This document shows, in pieces, positions 27,184 through 35,824 of a stretch of DNA of 43,762 nucleotides. The stretch is from contig CAMAXD010000011.1 in assembly GCA_945861975.1 (NCBI GenBank), forward strand, positions 1-43,762, in the 5' to 3' direction. Under the pieces are notes generated by a model. That model was not told where the DNA came from and made no database searches. It saw only the letters and a list, made by a program, of their open reading frames with translations. Position 1 is the first letter of the stretch, and each line of letters begins with the position of its first letter. The position numbers were made by a program, and so were the translations under genes. This stretch comes from Candidatus Kuenenia stuttgartensis (GTDB taxonomy: Bacteria; Planctomycetota; Planctomycetia; Planctomycetales; Planctomycetaceae).

Positions 27184-27759
27184 ATGAGACACCTTGTAGC
27201 GGGTCGAAAGCTTGGTCGTAATGCATCACATCGCAAGGCGATGTTTCGCAATATGGCTGTGAGTCTGATTAAGACGGTAAGAATCCTCGAAGGCGAGCCG
27301 GGGCAGCCAAAGGTTGCTGGGCGGATCGTGACGACAGTTCCGAAAGCCAAGGAACTGCGGCCGATGATCGAGAAGCTCGTTACCTTGGCGCGAAAGGCAC
27401 GCAAGATTTCGCAGGATGCCGTTCAGTACCAGACTGACGCGGAGCGCGGGTCGGACGCTTGGAAGGCTTGGCGTGAGTCGGAGAAGGGAAAGAACTGGGT
27501 GATCGCGACAGCTCCTGCGTTAACGATGCGTCGACGCGCTTTTGCTGATCTTCGCGATGATTCTGCCGTAGAGATTCTGTTCGAGGATCTGGCGGCTCGG
27601 TTTCAGGATCGTCCGGGCGGTTACACGCGGGTGGTTCGATTGGCTCGCGTTCGTCTTGGCGACGCCGGCGAGCAGGCATTGATCGAGTTTTGTGGCACTA
27701 ATGACCGGGTTAATTCGCGGAAACGCAAGGCTCCATTGGTGGAATCGGCTTCTACTTAG
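27184..27759 (+). CDS. rplQ: 50S ribosomal protein L17, enlarged form
   Basis: 191 residues from ATG 27184 ([29 protein letters not shown]). Typical L17 is about 120-130. The core is intact ([56 protein letters not shown]). Two insertions enlarge it: about 14 residues before [10 protein letters not shown] and about 40 charged residues ([16 protein letters not shown] to ALTM) in the middle. A basic tail ends the protein. Last gene of the cluster, 31 nt before the terminator. Confidence 0.95.
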   Translation: MRHLVAGRKLGRNASHRKAMFRNMAVSLIKTVRILEGEPGQPKVAGRIVTTVPKAKELRPMIEKLVTLARKARKISQDAVQYQTDAERGSDAWKAWRESEKGKNWVIATAPALTMRRRAFADLRDDSAVEILFEDLAARFQDRPGGYTRVVRLARVRLGDAGEQALIEFCGTNDRVNSRKRKAPLVESAST

Positions 27760-27789
27760 TCGATTTTGAATCAGTCAGTTGAACAAGAA

Positions 27790-27815
27790 CCCTCGCTCTT
27801 TAGCGAGGGTTTTTT
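27790..27815 (+). terminator. Intrinsic terminator of the ribosomal cluster
   Basis: Perfect 8-bp stem CCCTCGCT (27790-27797) / AGCGAGGG (27802-27809), 4-nt loop CTTT, then six T. Placed 30 nt after the L17 stop, it marks the end of the S10-spc-alpha transcription unit. Confidence 0.93.
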
Positions 27816-27911
27816 GATGCATGGTGGGTTGATATTGCCTGTCCGGAACTTCGGACCTAATCTCATCAGATATTCGTTCTGTGATCTATGGACTGACGAT
27901 TGACCTCGAGC

Positions 27912-28601
27912 ATGGTTTGGCCATGGATGGTTTGGCCGGAGTGTTGGGAAGTTGAAGAGCTTTGGTCGAGTGTTTCGGGTGCAATTATTGCATGCCTTGA
28001 AATCCGAAGGATCGGACTTGTGGCGCAGTACTTTGATTTTTGTCGGGCGATGACTCTGCTGTGCGAAGATATTTGCGTGCGGCATCCGGAGTTCTTGCAC
28101 GTAAGGATGTCCCATGTTCCTGTGACGTTCGCTCAGACGCGTTCGCCTGTTGAATGGGGTGTTCAGGCCCGCTTGACACCGCTGCGTTTTGAGGGAGGTT
28201 CACCTGTCGAACGCCGCAAGGGGCGACTTTGGACCGTTCAGAGGGTCTACCATAAAGGCAATGAGGCGCTGTACATCCTGACTTTTCTATTGCCTCGCTT
28301 TTTGAACCTTTCGTTTGACGAGAAATTGATCACGATTTTTCATGAGCTTTACCACATCAGCCCGGACTTCAATGGGGACATTCGGCGCTTCAGTGGATCG
28401 TGTTACATGCATACTGGTAGTCAAAAGAGTTACGACCGTCAGATGGCGGTATACTCGAAGGAGTACCTGCAGATGGGTGTTTCCGAAGAGTTGATCAGAT
28501 TTTTGCAGCTCGATTTTGGGACACTCCAGAAGCAATGTGGGGACGTTGTAGGGCTCCGAATTGCGATACCTCGGCTGATCCCTTTGGAGAAGGTCGCCTG
28601 A
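27912..28601 (+). CDS. Putative zinc metallopeptidase (HELYH), family unknown
   Basis: 229 residues from ATG 27912; ATG 27927 and TTG 27900 are also possible, and none has a good ribosome binding site. The key motif is FHELYHISPDFNGDIRRFSG, a classical HExxH (H144, E145, H148), preceded by the hydrophobic LTFLLPRFLNLSFDEKL. A third ligand may be the His in CYMHTGSQKSYDRQM about 19 residues on. No signal peptide, so probably cytoplasmic. It resembles HELYH putative metallopeptidases described as phage-like or of unknown role, but I cannot name the family with certainty. Follows the cluster terminator and is independently transcribed. Confidence 0.7.
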   Translation: MVWPWMVWPECWEVEELWSSVSGAIIACLEIRRIGLVAQYFDFCRAMTLLCEDICVRHPEFLHVRMSHVPVTFAQTRSPVEWGVQARLTPLRFEGGSPVERRKGRLWTVQRVYHKGNEALYILTFLLPRFLNLSFDEKLITIFHELYHISPDFNGDIRRFSGSCYMHTGSQKSYDRQMAVYSKEYLQMGVSEELIRFLQLDFGTLQKQCGDVVGLRIAIPRLIPLEKVA

Positions 28602-28657
28602 CGAACTGAACTGCGGCGTCCTGTGTGTGCACGTTCTTTGAGCGCGAGTAACCTGCT

Positions 28658-29269
28658 ATGGAGATTGATACGGCAACTTCTCGCGCCTCTTCGATCTACC
28701 AGCATTTGATCCGAGTGATCGCACCAAGACCAATCGCGTGGGTTTCAACGATCTCGCTCTCCGGAACACCGAACCTCGCGCCGTTTAGTTTCTTTACCGG
28801 TGTTGGATCCCGGCCACCCAGTGTATTGTTTTGTCCGGCCAATCGACGCGATGGCAGTGCAAAAGATACTCTGCTCAATATCCTCGATACTCGCGAGTTT
28901 GTCGTCAATGTCGTCCCTTTTCGGTTGGCCGAGGCGATGAATCTGAGTTCGACTGAGCTTCCTCCGGGAGAGTCGGAGTTCGACCTGACTGGGCTTCAGA
29001 TCTCCGAGTCGCAAGTTGTTAAGCCGCCCGGAGTGAGCCTGTCACCAGTTCGAATGGAGTGTCAGTTGATGCATCATCTGGCACTGGATGGCGGACCGGG
29101 TGGCGCCAACATTGTCGTTGGGCGGATTGTGCATCTCCATCTTGATGAGAGTGTGCTTGATTCTGCGGGCTATGCCGATCCAGAGTTGCTGGATCTGATT
29201 GGTCGGCTCGGCGGAGCGTCCTATTGTCGCACAACCGATCTGTTTGACCTGCTTCGACCATCACCTTGA
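28658..29269 (+). CDS. Flavin reductase-like (FMN-binding split-barrel) protein
   Basis: 203 residues. IYQHLIRVIAPRPIAWVSTIS, LAPFSFFTGVGSRPPSVLF and KDTLLNILDTREFVVNVVP are the hallmark blocks of the flavin-reductase-like (DIM6/NTAB) family that binds FMN. Members reduce flavin with NAD(P)H or act as small flavoprotein oxidoreductases. The C-terminal part NIVVGRIVHLHLDESVL matches the family strand pattern. Starts 56 nt after the HELYH gene, so co-transcription is possible. The partner enzyme is unknown. Confidence 0.9.
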   Translation: MEIDTATSRASSIYQHLIRVIAPRPIAWVSTISLSGTPNLAPFSFFTGVGSRPPSVLFCPANRRDGSAKDTLLNILDTREFVVNVVPFRLAEAMNLSSTELPPGESEFDLTGLQISESQVVKPPGVSLSPVRMECQLMHHLALDGGPGGANIVVGRIVHLHLDESVLDSAGYADPELLDLIGRLGGASYCRTTDLFDLLRPSP

Positions 29270-29346
29270 TTCGTGTCAGCTCATTTGTCCGGTCTCTCAT
29301 CGGGCTTCGCGCGGCTTCATGAACAGTTGTCCGCGATAGAGAGCAT

Positions 29347-29640
29347 GTGCCTCTTCACTGCGACAGCAGCGCTGTTTCAGCCGTCGGGGCTCGCAGAGGA
29401 ACGCCGGTCCTGCTGAATGTACGAGCCTATGATATGGTCCAGGAAGGATTCCTCTTCTTTGTGTTTGTGACCGCCAATGAAGTCTGGCTTACCGATGTTG
29501 TACCGCCTCAGTTCATTGAGTTCCCTGAAGACCAAATCCATCCGAATGACTGGTTCGTGACCGCTGGAGCGGAACCCCTGAGCGCTGCAGTTCAACGCAA
29601 TGTGGCTTACGTGAGCAGCCGGTCATCAGGCTTCGCGTGA
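29347..29640 (+). CDS. Small hypothetical protein (uncertain)
   Basis: 97 residues from a GTG; an internal ATG (MVQEGFLFFVFVTANEVWL) may be the real start. Codon use looks coding in the second half (LTDVVPPQFIEFPEDQIHPNDWFVTAGAEPL). No domain recognised, no clear signal peptide. The last 34 nt overlap the end of the convergent gene on the other strand, so at least one of the two 3' ends is unusual. Confidence 0.4.
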   Translation: MPLHCDSSAVSAVGARRGTPVLLNVRAYDMVQEGFLFFVFVTANEVWLTDVVPPQFIEFPEDQIHPNDWFVTAGAEPLSAAVQRNVAYVSSRSSGFA

Positions 29641-30104
29641 AACTGCTCTCTTGCCGCCTGCGACGTCAGCAGTTCCCGGCTGTGGCGCAGGTCGCTGAGG
29701 ACGCGAGGCATGTAAATCGTCTGAGTGATCAGAGGTTCGTCCGGCATAAAGCCCGGAAGTGCATCGGCATACTGAGAAAGATCCTGGGGGGAAATCGCCC
29801 AACCTTCGACAGTTGCCCAGCCGAAGACAATGGTCAGGTTGCGTCCTTCGCGATGCACGTGCAGCCAGCGGGTGTATTCGTCGGAAAAATCAAAGGGCAG
29901 GAACAGTGTATGTCCGTCATTGAGCGCCGTCAGCATGCGAATCCATTCGGTCACAAGCTGCATTGTCCCGGTGGCCGGACGAAATTCGTGGTTCTCGCTG
30001 TTCGGCTGCAGGCCAAGATAATAGCTTTCCCCCGCGCGGGATTCGGAACCGACCTGAACGGCAATCTGATTGTCGGCATTTAAATTGACTGATACGTTCC
30101 GCAT
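29607..30104 (-). CDS. Hypothetical protein
   Basis: 165 residues from ATG 30104 (MRNVSVNLNADNQIAVQVGSES); the frame remains open upstream to 30161. Composition looks like a soluble alpha/beta protein: HTLFLPFDFSDEYTRWLHV and LTIVFGWATVEGWAIS are well-formed strands, and the C-terminus is helical. No signal peptide, no known motif. Divergent from the D-2-hydroxyacid dehydrogenase across 89 nt. Confidence 0.65.
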   Translation of the reverse strand: MRNVSVNLNADNQIAVQVGSESRAGESYYLGLQPNSENHEFRPATGTMQLVTEWIRMLTALNDGHTLFLPFDFSDEYTRWLHVHREGRNLTIVFGWATVEGWAISPQDLSQYADALPGFMPDEPLITQTIYMPRVLSDLRHSRELLTSQAAREQFHAKPDDRLLT

Positions 30105-30193
30105 TGAGATATCCGATTTGTTCCGCATTGGCTGGAAGCAGTCGCCTGCGGCCACCATCAATTGAGTTAATTTTTACTGACCAGGGAACCCAC

Positions 30194-31174
30194 ATGGTAC
30201 GCGTTTTGTGTACGGCGTTGAATGGAGAGAGCGGCCCCCACTTTCAGATGTTGGCAGATGCCGGCCACGAGTGTCACGTTCCGGACCGGACGCGTGATCT
30301 CTGGAACAACGATGTTCTGATCGACGCGCTCAAGGGTTATGACGCCGTTATCGCTGGTTCTGAACCTTATCCTCCCGATGTTATCGCTGCAATTCCTCAC
30401 GTTCGAGTCCTGGCTCGAGCTGGTGTTGGTTTCGATGCGATCAATCTTAAGGCCTGCGATGAGGCCGGGATTGTCGTCGCCACGACGCCTGGGTGTAACC
30501 ATCATTCCGTAGCTGAGCATGCGATCGCCATGGTAATGGCACTGGGACGCGGTTTTCCGGCACTCGATCAGGAAGTGCGACGCGGTGAATGGAAGCGAAT
30601 TCCTTATCCGCGAATTTCCGAATGCACTCTCGGCCTCGTTGGTCTGGGCCGCATCGGTCAGGCCACTGCAACTCGCGCAATTGGGCTGGGGATGAAAGTA
30701 GTCAGCTACGATCCCTACGCGCCGGCTGACTTCGTGAAGAAGCATGGAATTACCATGGTGTCGCTGGAAGAGCTCTTCCGGCAAGCGGATTTTATTTCGC
30801 TGCATTCTCCGGCCACTCCGGAGACAAAACACATGATCAACGAAAAGTCGATCGCTCTAATGAAGCCATCGGTCGTGATCATCAATACGGCTCGCGGACC
30901 GCTCATTGATGAGCCGGCCCTCATCAAAGCCTTGCAGACGGGGCGCGTTCGTGCTGCTGGTCTGGATGTGTTTGAAACAGAACCATTGCCACTCAGCAGT
31001 CCGTTGATTGGCATGTCGAATGTGTTGCTGGCTGGGCACGTGGCCGGACTCGACAATGAGTCACACGACGCCACCTGGGCACTCGGCGCGGAGATCATTC
31101 TGAAGCTGCATCGAGGCGAATGGCCGGCGGACTGTATTCAGAATCTGAAGGGCAAGAGCGGCTGGAAGTGGTAA
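30194..31174 (+). CDS. D-isomer-specific 2-hydroxyacid dehydrogenase (phosphoglycerate dehydrogenase-like)
   Basis: 326 residues from ATG 30194. The Rossmann motif GLVGLGRIGQATA is at 147-159, with an acidic residue at the end of the next strand (SYDPYAP), favouring NAD. The catalytic set is visible: R234 (NTARGPLID), E263 (ETEPLP) and H282 (LAGHVAGLD). It lacks the C-terminal ACT domain of full SerA, so it may be a phosphoglycerate dehydrogenase variant or act on another 2-hydroxyacid. Likely cytoplasmic. It converges on the aminotransferase gene downstream, with only 32 nt between their ends. Confidence 0.92.
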   Translation: MVRVLCTALNGESGPHFQMLADAGHECHVPDRTRDLWNNDVLIDALKGYDAVIAGSEPYPPDVIAAIPHVRVLARAGVGFDAINLKACDEAGIVVATTPGCNHHSVAEHAIAMVMALGRGFPALDQEVRRGEWKRIPYPRISECTLGLVGLGRIGQATATRAIGLGMKVVSYDPYAPADFVKKHGITMVSLEELFRQADFISLHSPATPETKHMINEKSIALMKPSVVIINTARGPLIDEPALIKALQTGRVRAAGLDVFETEPLPLSSPLIGMSNVLLAGHVAGLDNESHDATWALGAEIILKLHRGEWPADCIQNLKGKSGWKW

Positions 31175-31206
31175 GCTCTTGTTGAGGCGTGAGCCTTCAT
31201 TCAGGA

Positions 31207-32379
31207 TTAAGCTGCCGCCCTGCGGCGAGCGAATTTGCTGCGGATATCCAGGACGGCGTCGATCACGTCGGCGACGTCCTGATCCGACATCGAAGGCGAC
31301 AGCGGCAGGCTGAGCATATTCTGAAATGCCCCGTGCGCCACCGGGAAATCGTCCGGATGGTAGTTGTACTTGTCGCGATAGTATGAGTGCATGTGGATGG
31401 GGATGAAATGCACTGAGGTGCCGATATTCCGCGCGGTCATCTCTTCGATAAACTGGTTGCGGTTAATGGTCAGTTCGGAAGATCTCAGTCGCAGCACATA
31501 CAGATGCCATGCGTTCGTAACATGGTCGCGCGTCGTCGGCGTCAAAAATGGGGCATGGTTCCGGAACGCCGAGTTGTAAGCCTGCACAATGTCCCGACGA
31601 CGGGCCTGCATGCGATCGAAACGCCGAAGCTGTTGCAGTCCCAATGCCGCCTGCAGATCCGTCATGTTGTATTTGAATCCTGGCTCCACGATGTCGTAGG
31701 CCCATTTGCCACCGGCCGAGTACCGGCTCCAGGCTTCGCGATTCATTCCATGCAGGCTGAAGATGCGAGCCCTCTCGAGAAGCTCAGCAGATCCTGTCAG
31801 CATTCCTCCTTCACCCGTTGTCAGATTCTTTGTCGCATAGAAGCTGAACGCGGTAAGGTTCGAGCCAGCGCCGATGGGTTGGCCATCGAACGCGGCACCA
31901 ATGGCGTGCGCCGCATCTTCAATCAGATGCAGGCCGTACTGATCGCAGATGGATCTCAGGGCGTGCAGTTCAACAGGGTGACCCGCATAGTGGACTGCGA
32001 TAACAGCTTTGGTCTTCGGAGTGATAGCCTGCTCGACGGCGTCCGGCTGAAGATTCAATGTATCGGGTTCTACGTCCACAAGGACTGGCGTGGCTCCGAC
32101 GTGTTCAATCACATTGACAGAAGCCGCAAATGTCATGGGCGTTGTGATCACTTCGTCGCCCGGGCCGATATTGAGGACCTTGAGAGCGATATGCAGTCCA
32201 GCGGTGCAGGAGTTCAATGACAGCGCGGCAGGGGTTCCGAATGCCTGGCAAAAGTCCTGCTCGAATTGCCGAGTTCTGGGACCGGACGTGAGCCAACCGG
32301 ACTTCAATGCTGCGACAACTTCGTCAATTTCTTCTGCGCCAATAAGCGGAAGCGAAAAGGAAAGGAATGTGTCACGCAT
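31207..32379 (-). CDS. DegT/DnrJ/EryC1/StrS family aminotransferase
   Basis: 390 residues, PLP-dependent. The PLP lysine is K184 in FYATKNLTTGEGGM, and the cofactor Asp is in IEDAAHAIGA (residues 153-162). GDEVITTPMTFAAS and HFIPIHMHSYY are further family blocks. Members transaminate keto sugars for surface polysaccharides or glycan modification. No other nucleotide-sugar genes are nearby, so the pathway is not evident. A short ORF ends 8 nt inside its start, suggesting translational coupling. Confidence 0.93.
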   Translation of the reverse strand: MRDTFLSFSLPLIGAEEIDEVVAALKSGWLTSGPRTRQFEQDFCQAFGTPAALSLNSCTAGLHIALKVLNIGPGDEVITTPMTFAASVNVIEHVGATPVLVDVEPDTLNLQPDAVEQAITPKTKAVIAVHYAGHPVELHALRSICDQYGLHLIEDAAHAIGAAFDGQPIGAGSNLTAFSFYATKNLTTGEGGMLTGSAELLERARIFSLHGMNREAWSRYSAGGKWAYDIVEPGFKYNMTDLQAALGLQQLRRFDRMQARRRDIVQAYNSAFRNHAPFLTPTTRDHVTNAWHLYVLRLRSSELTINRNQFIEEMTARNIGTSVHFIPIHMHSYYRDKYNYHPDDFPVAHGAFQNMLSLPLSPSMSDQDVADVIDAVLDIRSKFARRRAAA

Positions 32380-32587
32380 CGGTGACCTCCGGTTGTCGGG
32401 ATTCTGGAAGCGAGTTGAAAGGCTCGGTGTAATTGTTTTGGGGAATTGCCGCCAGAGGAATGCTTGAGAAGTTTCGGGGCGGCAGACTTTGCGTGGGCCA
32501 TCCGGCCTGTGGGTTGAGTCCTTGATCGCCAGCCGCAGGTGGTGTGAGCACAGAGGATCGTCGCGGTCGGATTCGTAGTAAGAGCAT
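32372..32587 (-). CDS. Small Pro-rich protein overlapping the aminotransferase start (uncertain)
   Basis: 71 residues from ATG 32587. A basic N-terminus (MLLLRIRPRRSS) is followed by a Pro/Asn/Gln-rich chain (PPAAGDQGLNPQAGWP, LPPRNFSSIPLAAIPQNN). Its stop lies 8 nt inside the aminotransferase gene, the arrangement of coupled genes. No family recognised and no good ribosome binding site; it could also be a chance frame in the leader. Confidence 0.4.
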   Translation of the reverse strand: MLLLRIRPRRSSVLTPPAAGDQGLNPQAGWPTQSLPPRNFSSIPLAAIPQNNYTEPFNSLPESRQPEVTDA

Positions 32588-32901
32588 GAACAATCAGCAA
32601 AAATTGCCGCAGCCTGGCTATGCTTGGCAATTTACGCAGATTGCCGTAGCTTCCTTGTGTGCACAAACGGTGTCGTCGTATCTCTAAGTTGAGCTTGGCT
32701 GGGATTGAGTGTTGTCTTCTGAGTTCGGGACGAAATCATGTAAGGACTTCTGCTGCGCGGTTCATGGAAGAGCTGACGTCAGTTGGTTTGGGATGTCTGA
32801 AGCAGATCATGAGCGACCAGCGGGTCAGATGTTTTGACCCACCGACGAAGACCGTCGCCAGCTCGATCTCAACGGATGTCTCCTGATCAGTGACCGAAAC
32901 C
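32588..32901. other. Intergenic region between divergent genes; nothing recognised
   Basis: 314 nt between the small Pro-rich ORF and the helical-repeat protein gene. Short frames exist but show no family features. Presumably carries divergent promoters; I see no strong consensus pair. Confidence 0.4.
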
Positions 32902-34614
32902 ATGAGACGAATAATCTGTTGTAAAGCAATGTTTTGCTGTTTGTCGCTTTTCGCGTTGGTGCCTTCTGGTGTCCTGTCGCAGGAACCGGCACGACCCGTG
33001 ACTCCGGCGACAGAAACCAGTCGACGAAACACAGCGGTGACGCTCAACTACTGTCGTGCCGCGCTGCATCGAATTCGCCGCGCACCTTCAAAGCAGGTTC
33101 TGCTGGAAGAGCAGCAACGCATTCTGAACAATCTTGACCTCAACCAGATTGATGATCCGGAAGTGATCAGTCTCTATCGATCCATTCTGGATGAAATCGG
33201 TCAGGTGGAAATCAGTGACCGTGAGCGAGTTGTTATTGGCGAACAATTCCACCGCGGTGTCCAACGCAAATTGGGGACGGACTTTTTTGTAATTGGAGCG
33301 CAGGCGGCTACGGGTCAGGTTGGTTCTGTGATCCAGTCCGGCGCGAATAGCTGGTGGGATTATCGCTCAACTCAGATCAAACGTGACTCTGATCTTTGGC
33401 AGGTCGAGAAGACTCAGTTCACGACTTTGATGACGCGATCGTCGACGTTTTTGGATAGTTTCTGGAAGCTCAGCCGAAAGAATGAGATTCCCGACAAATG
33501 GTTGCTGCGCGATCAGGATCTGGATCAACTGACGGAGACGCTGGAAGAGCAGGATCCGGAGCGTCGGCTTCGGATGCTGGCGCGGTCTGAGCGATTTATG
33601 GAATGCTATCCTCCGTACTGGTACTACGTCGCCAGAACGCAGCAGCAACTTAGCCGTAATCAGGATGCGGTACGAACCTTTGAACGTCTGACGGAAATTG
33701 GTCAGGGCCATTTTCGACAGGACGATATGCTCGCCAGCAGCATGGCTAACATGGCGTTGATTCAGGAGAGTGAACGAGATCCCGAGGCTCCTCGGACGGC
33801 CGCCAGAGCCTTCGATTATTCGACACGCAACTGGGAGGCCAACCTGGTCTGCGCCTGGGTTTTGGGCCGGCATGGTGAGTATCGCGATGCAGAAGATCTG
33901 ATTTTGTGCAACATGGATGATGAACTGGAAACGGATCAAAGCAGCGTGGCGTTGGTTTCGCTGTACTTCCATTCTGCCGACAAAAGCAAGCTGAAGAATC
34001 TGCTGGAAGACGAAAGAGTTGTTCGCCGTATTCCAATTCCGGGGCTGTTGCTTTGTGCACGCCTGCTGGGGCCCGAAGATTTGCCGCGCGGGGCAGAGAC
34101 CTATCTGGCTTCGACATTAACGGCTGTTCCACGGTCATCCGGACGGATGAATGCGATCTCTGTCGCGGCGGCTCGAGGATGGAAGCTGAATGATGCGGAA
34201 GCTCTGATCTCCGATGGTTCGCATACGTTTCAATACGCCGGACATCGTGCGATTGAGGAGGGGCTGGAAGTCAGCTTTACTCCTTCGCTCGATTCGAAGT
34301 CATCTGGTGAGCTTGGCACAACACTAAAGATGACGCTGCGTTATCCTGCAACGCCTCCGATTCAGATCGTATTGACTCGAGAGACCCGGGATGAAGTCGC
34401 CGTGAACGACCAGCGAGGTTCTGGTCGGTTTCCTCTGTTTGGAGGTTCTCTGACGGGTTCATTACGATCAGGCGAAGGGCAGGGGATGTATCGTATTCAG
34501 GAGATTGAGGTTGATGGGCTGCGGTTGTCATTGCGACCATCAACATCGTCATCCGACGAAATTCGTGTTCTGCGGCCGGAGTCTCCTGACGCTGAACGAA
34601 CGACCCGCGGATAA
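32902..34614 (+). CDS. Secreted helical-repeat (TPR-like) protein of unknown function
   Basis: 570 residues from ATG 32902, which opens a signal peptide (MFCCLSLFALVPSGVLSQ). The mature part is mostly helical. Between about residues 225 and 400, segments such as RTQQQLSRNQDAVRTFERLTEI and AWVLGRHGEYRDAEDLIL look like degenerate tetratricopeptide repeats. The C-terminal ~150 residues are predicted beta-rich (LKMTLRYPATPPIQIVLTRE) and may bind a surface ligand. Likely periplasmic or outer-surface. No close family known to me. Confidence 0.75.
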   Translation: MRRIICCKAMFCCLSLFALVPSGVLSQEPARPVTPATETSRRNTAVTLNYCRAALHRIRRAPSKQVLLEEQQRILNNLDLNQIDDPEVISLYRSILDEIGQVEISDRERVVIGEQFHRGVQRKLGTDFFVIGAQAATGQVGSVIQSGANSWWDYRSTQIKRDSDLWQVEKTQFTTLMTRSSTFLDSFWKLSRKNEIPDKWLLRDQDLDQLTETLEEQDPERRLRMLARSERFMECYPPYWYYVARTQQQLSRNQDAVRTFERLTEIGQGHFRQDDMLASSMANMALIQESERDPEAPRTAARAFDYSTRNWEANLVCAWVLGRHGEYRDAEDLILCNMDDELETDQSSVALVSLYFHSADKSKLKNLLEDERVVRRIPIPGLLLCARLLGPEDLPRGAETYLASTLTAVPRSSGRMNAISVAAARGWKLNDAEALISDGSHTFQYAGHRAIEEGLEVSFTPSLDSKSSGELGTTLKMTLRYPATPPIQIVLTRETRDEVAVNDQRGSGRFPLFGGSLTGSLRSGEGQGMYRIQEIEVDGLRLSLRPSTSSSDEIRVLRPESPDAERTTRG

Positions 34615-34621
34615 TGCTTCG

Positions 34622-34690
34622 TGACATACAAATGTCAGGTTGGACATTCTTGTCCGACACTGAATTGACGGGCAGGAATGCCCATCCTGC
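34622..34690. terminator. Three consecutive hairpins between convergent genes
   Basis: TGACAT/ATGTCA (34622-34637), GTTGGAC/GTCCGAC (34639-34658, one G-U pair) and GCAGGA/TCCTGC (34672-34690) follow one another in the 104-nt gap between the helical-repeat gene and pyrF. None has a T-run; a bidirectional transcription stop is a plausible but unproven role. Confidence 0.4.
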
Positions 34691-34718
34691 AAGAATCCAG
34701 CCGCAGCAAGTGAAGTCT

Positions 34719-35660
34719 TTACAGCGTCCCGGCCGGAGTATTTTCTGCCAGATCCCGGATCATATCTCGCGTGGCCGCTGCGATGGCGTCTTGCCATCGT
34801 GCTTCGCCGAATTGCTCCGCGTACGGCTTACGCTGCCAGGCGAAGTTGATCCCGCGTGAGCTGTTCACCACGGCGCCAAAGCCGTCAGAGTTAAACGCTC
34901 CGGCTGTATCGGCAGACGTTCCTCCCTGCGCCCCGTAGCCGGGGATGAGGAGCGGTACGGCTGGCATTTGCTGACGCAGTTCCTGCAGTTGTGTCGGCCA
35001 GGTGGCCCCCACGACAGCACCCACGCACCCGAATGTCTGGTCCTGAGATCGAGTTGACTCGCTGAGCTTTTGCACCGTGGCTGCGACCGTGCAGTACAAA
35101 GGCTGTGAATCAGAAACGCGATCCTGAAACTCGGCGGCTCCGGGATTACTGGTTCTTACGAGGACGTACAGGCCGGCACCTCGTTTTGCGGCCAGCTTGA
35201 CGAACGGCTCCAGTGAGTCGGTGCCGAGATAGGGGTTGATCGTCAACGCATCGGCAGACCACGGAGCGGCCTCCGGATCTTCACCAGCCAGCCATGCGTC
35301 GGCGTAAGCTTCCGCTGTTGTTCCGATGTCTCCGCGTTTCGCATCCGCAATCACGATCAGACCGGACTTTCGTGCATAACGAATGACAGAATGCAGAGCC
35401 TGAAATCCGGCCACACCCAATTGTTCAAAGAAAGCGACTTGAGGTTTAACGGCTGGAACCAAAGGACTGACGATATCGATCAGTTGTTTTGAGAATGCTT
35501 CGAATCCCAAAGCCGTGCGTTCGAGAACATTCGAGGATCTGGCCTCTGCAGCAGAACGAACGTCGGCTGGCAGCCAGTCCCATCGTGGGTCAATTCCGAC
35601 CAGAGCTGGTGTGCGGCAGGACAGGATTCGGTCGTTCAGACGTTGGGAATAGCCGGGCAT
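34719..35660 (-). CDS. pyrF: Orotidine 5'-phosphate decarboxylase, type 2
   Basis: 313 residues, the longer type 2 form. Catalyses OMP to UMP, the last step of de novo pyrimidine synthesis. Active-site motif DAKRGDIGTTAEAY is at 106-119 (D106, K108, D111). VGIDPRWDWLP (21-31) and VKPQVAFFEQLG (71-82) supply D24 and K72. The phosphate-binding end is GYGAQGG and VNSSRGI. Divergent from folK across 164 nt. No other pyr genes in the window. Confidence 0.95.
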   Translation of the reverse strand: MPGYSQRLNDRILSCRTPALVGIDPRWDWLPADVRSAAEARSSNVLERTALGFEAFSKQLIDIVSPLVPAVKPQVAFFEQLGVAGFQALHSVIRYARKSGLIVIADAKRGDIGTTAEAYADAWLAGEDPEAAPWSADALTINPYLGTDSLEPFVKLAAKRGAGLYVLVRTSNPGAAEFQDRVSDSQPLYCTVAATVQKLSESTRSQDQTFGCVGAVVGATWPTQLQELRQQMPAVPLLIPGYGAQGGTSADTAGAFNSDGFGAVVNSSRGINFAWQRKPYAEQFGEARWQDAIAAATRDMIRDLAENTPAGTL

Positions 35661-35824
35661 CGTAATCTCAAAACGTGGTCAGAGTACTCAGTCACAAATG
35701 CAAACGATATGGTCCGCTGCAGGAGTTGTATGTTCGCTGACTGATTCATGTTTGCAACTCGCACTGAACCTGCAGATTCAGACCGTACATTTTGGGAAAC
35801 TCGGCGCCTGATGAGGGACACCGC

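Noticed and set aside
27380-27679. 99-residue minus-strand frame inside L17
   Set aside because: Arg/Pro-rich antisense shadow of a conserved ribosomal gene.
32304-32666. 120-residue minus-strand frame over the aminotransferase start
   Set aside because: Different frame from the plausible Pro-rich ORF, low-complexity composition and no conserved features.
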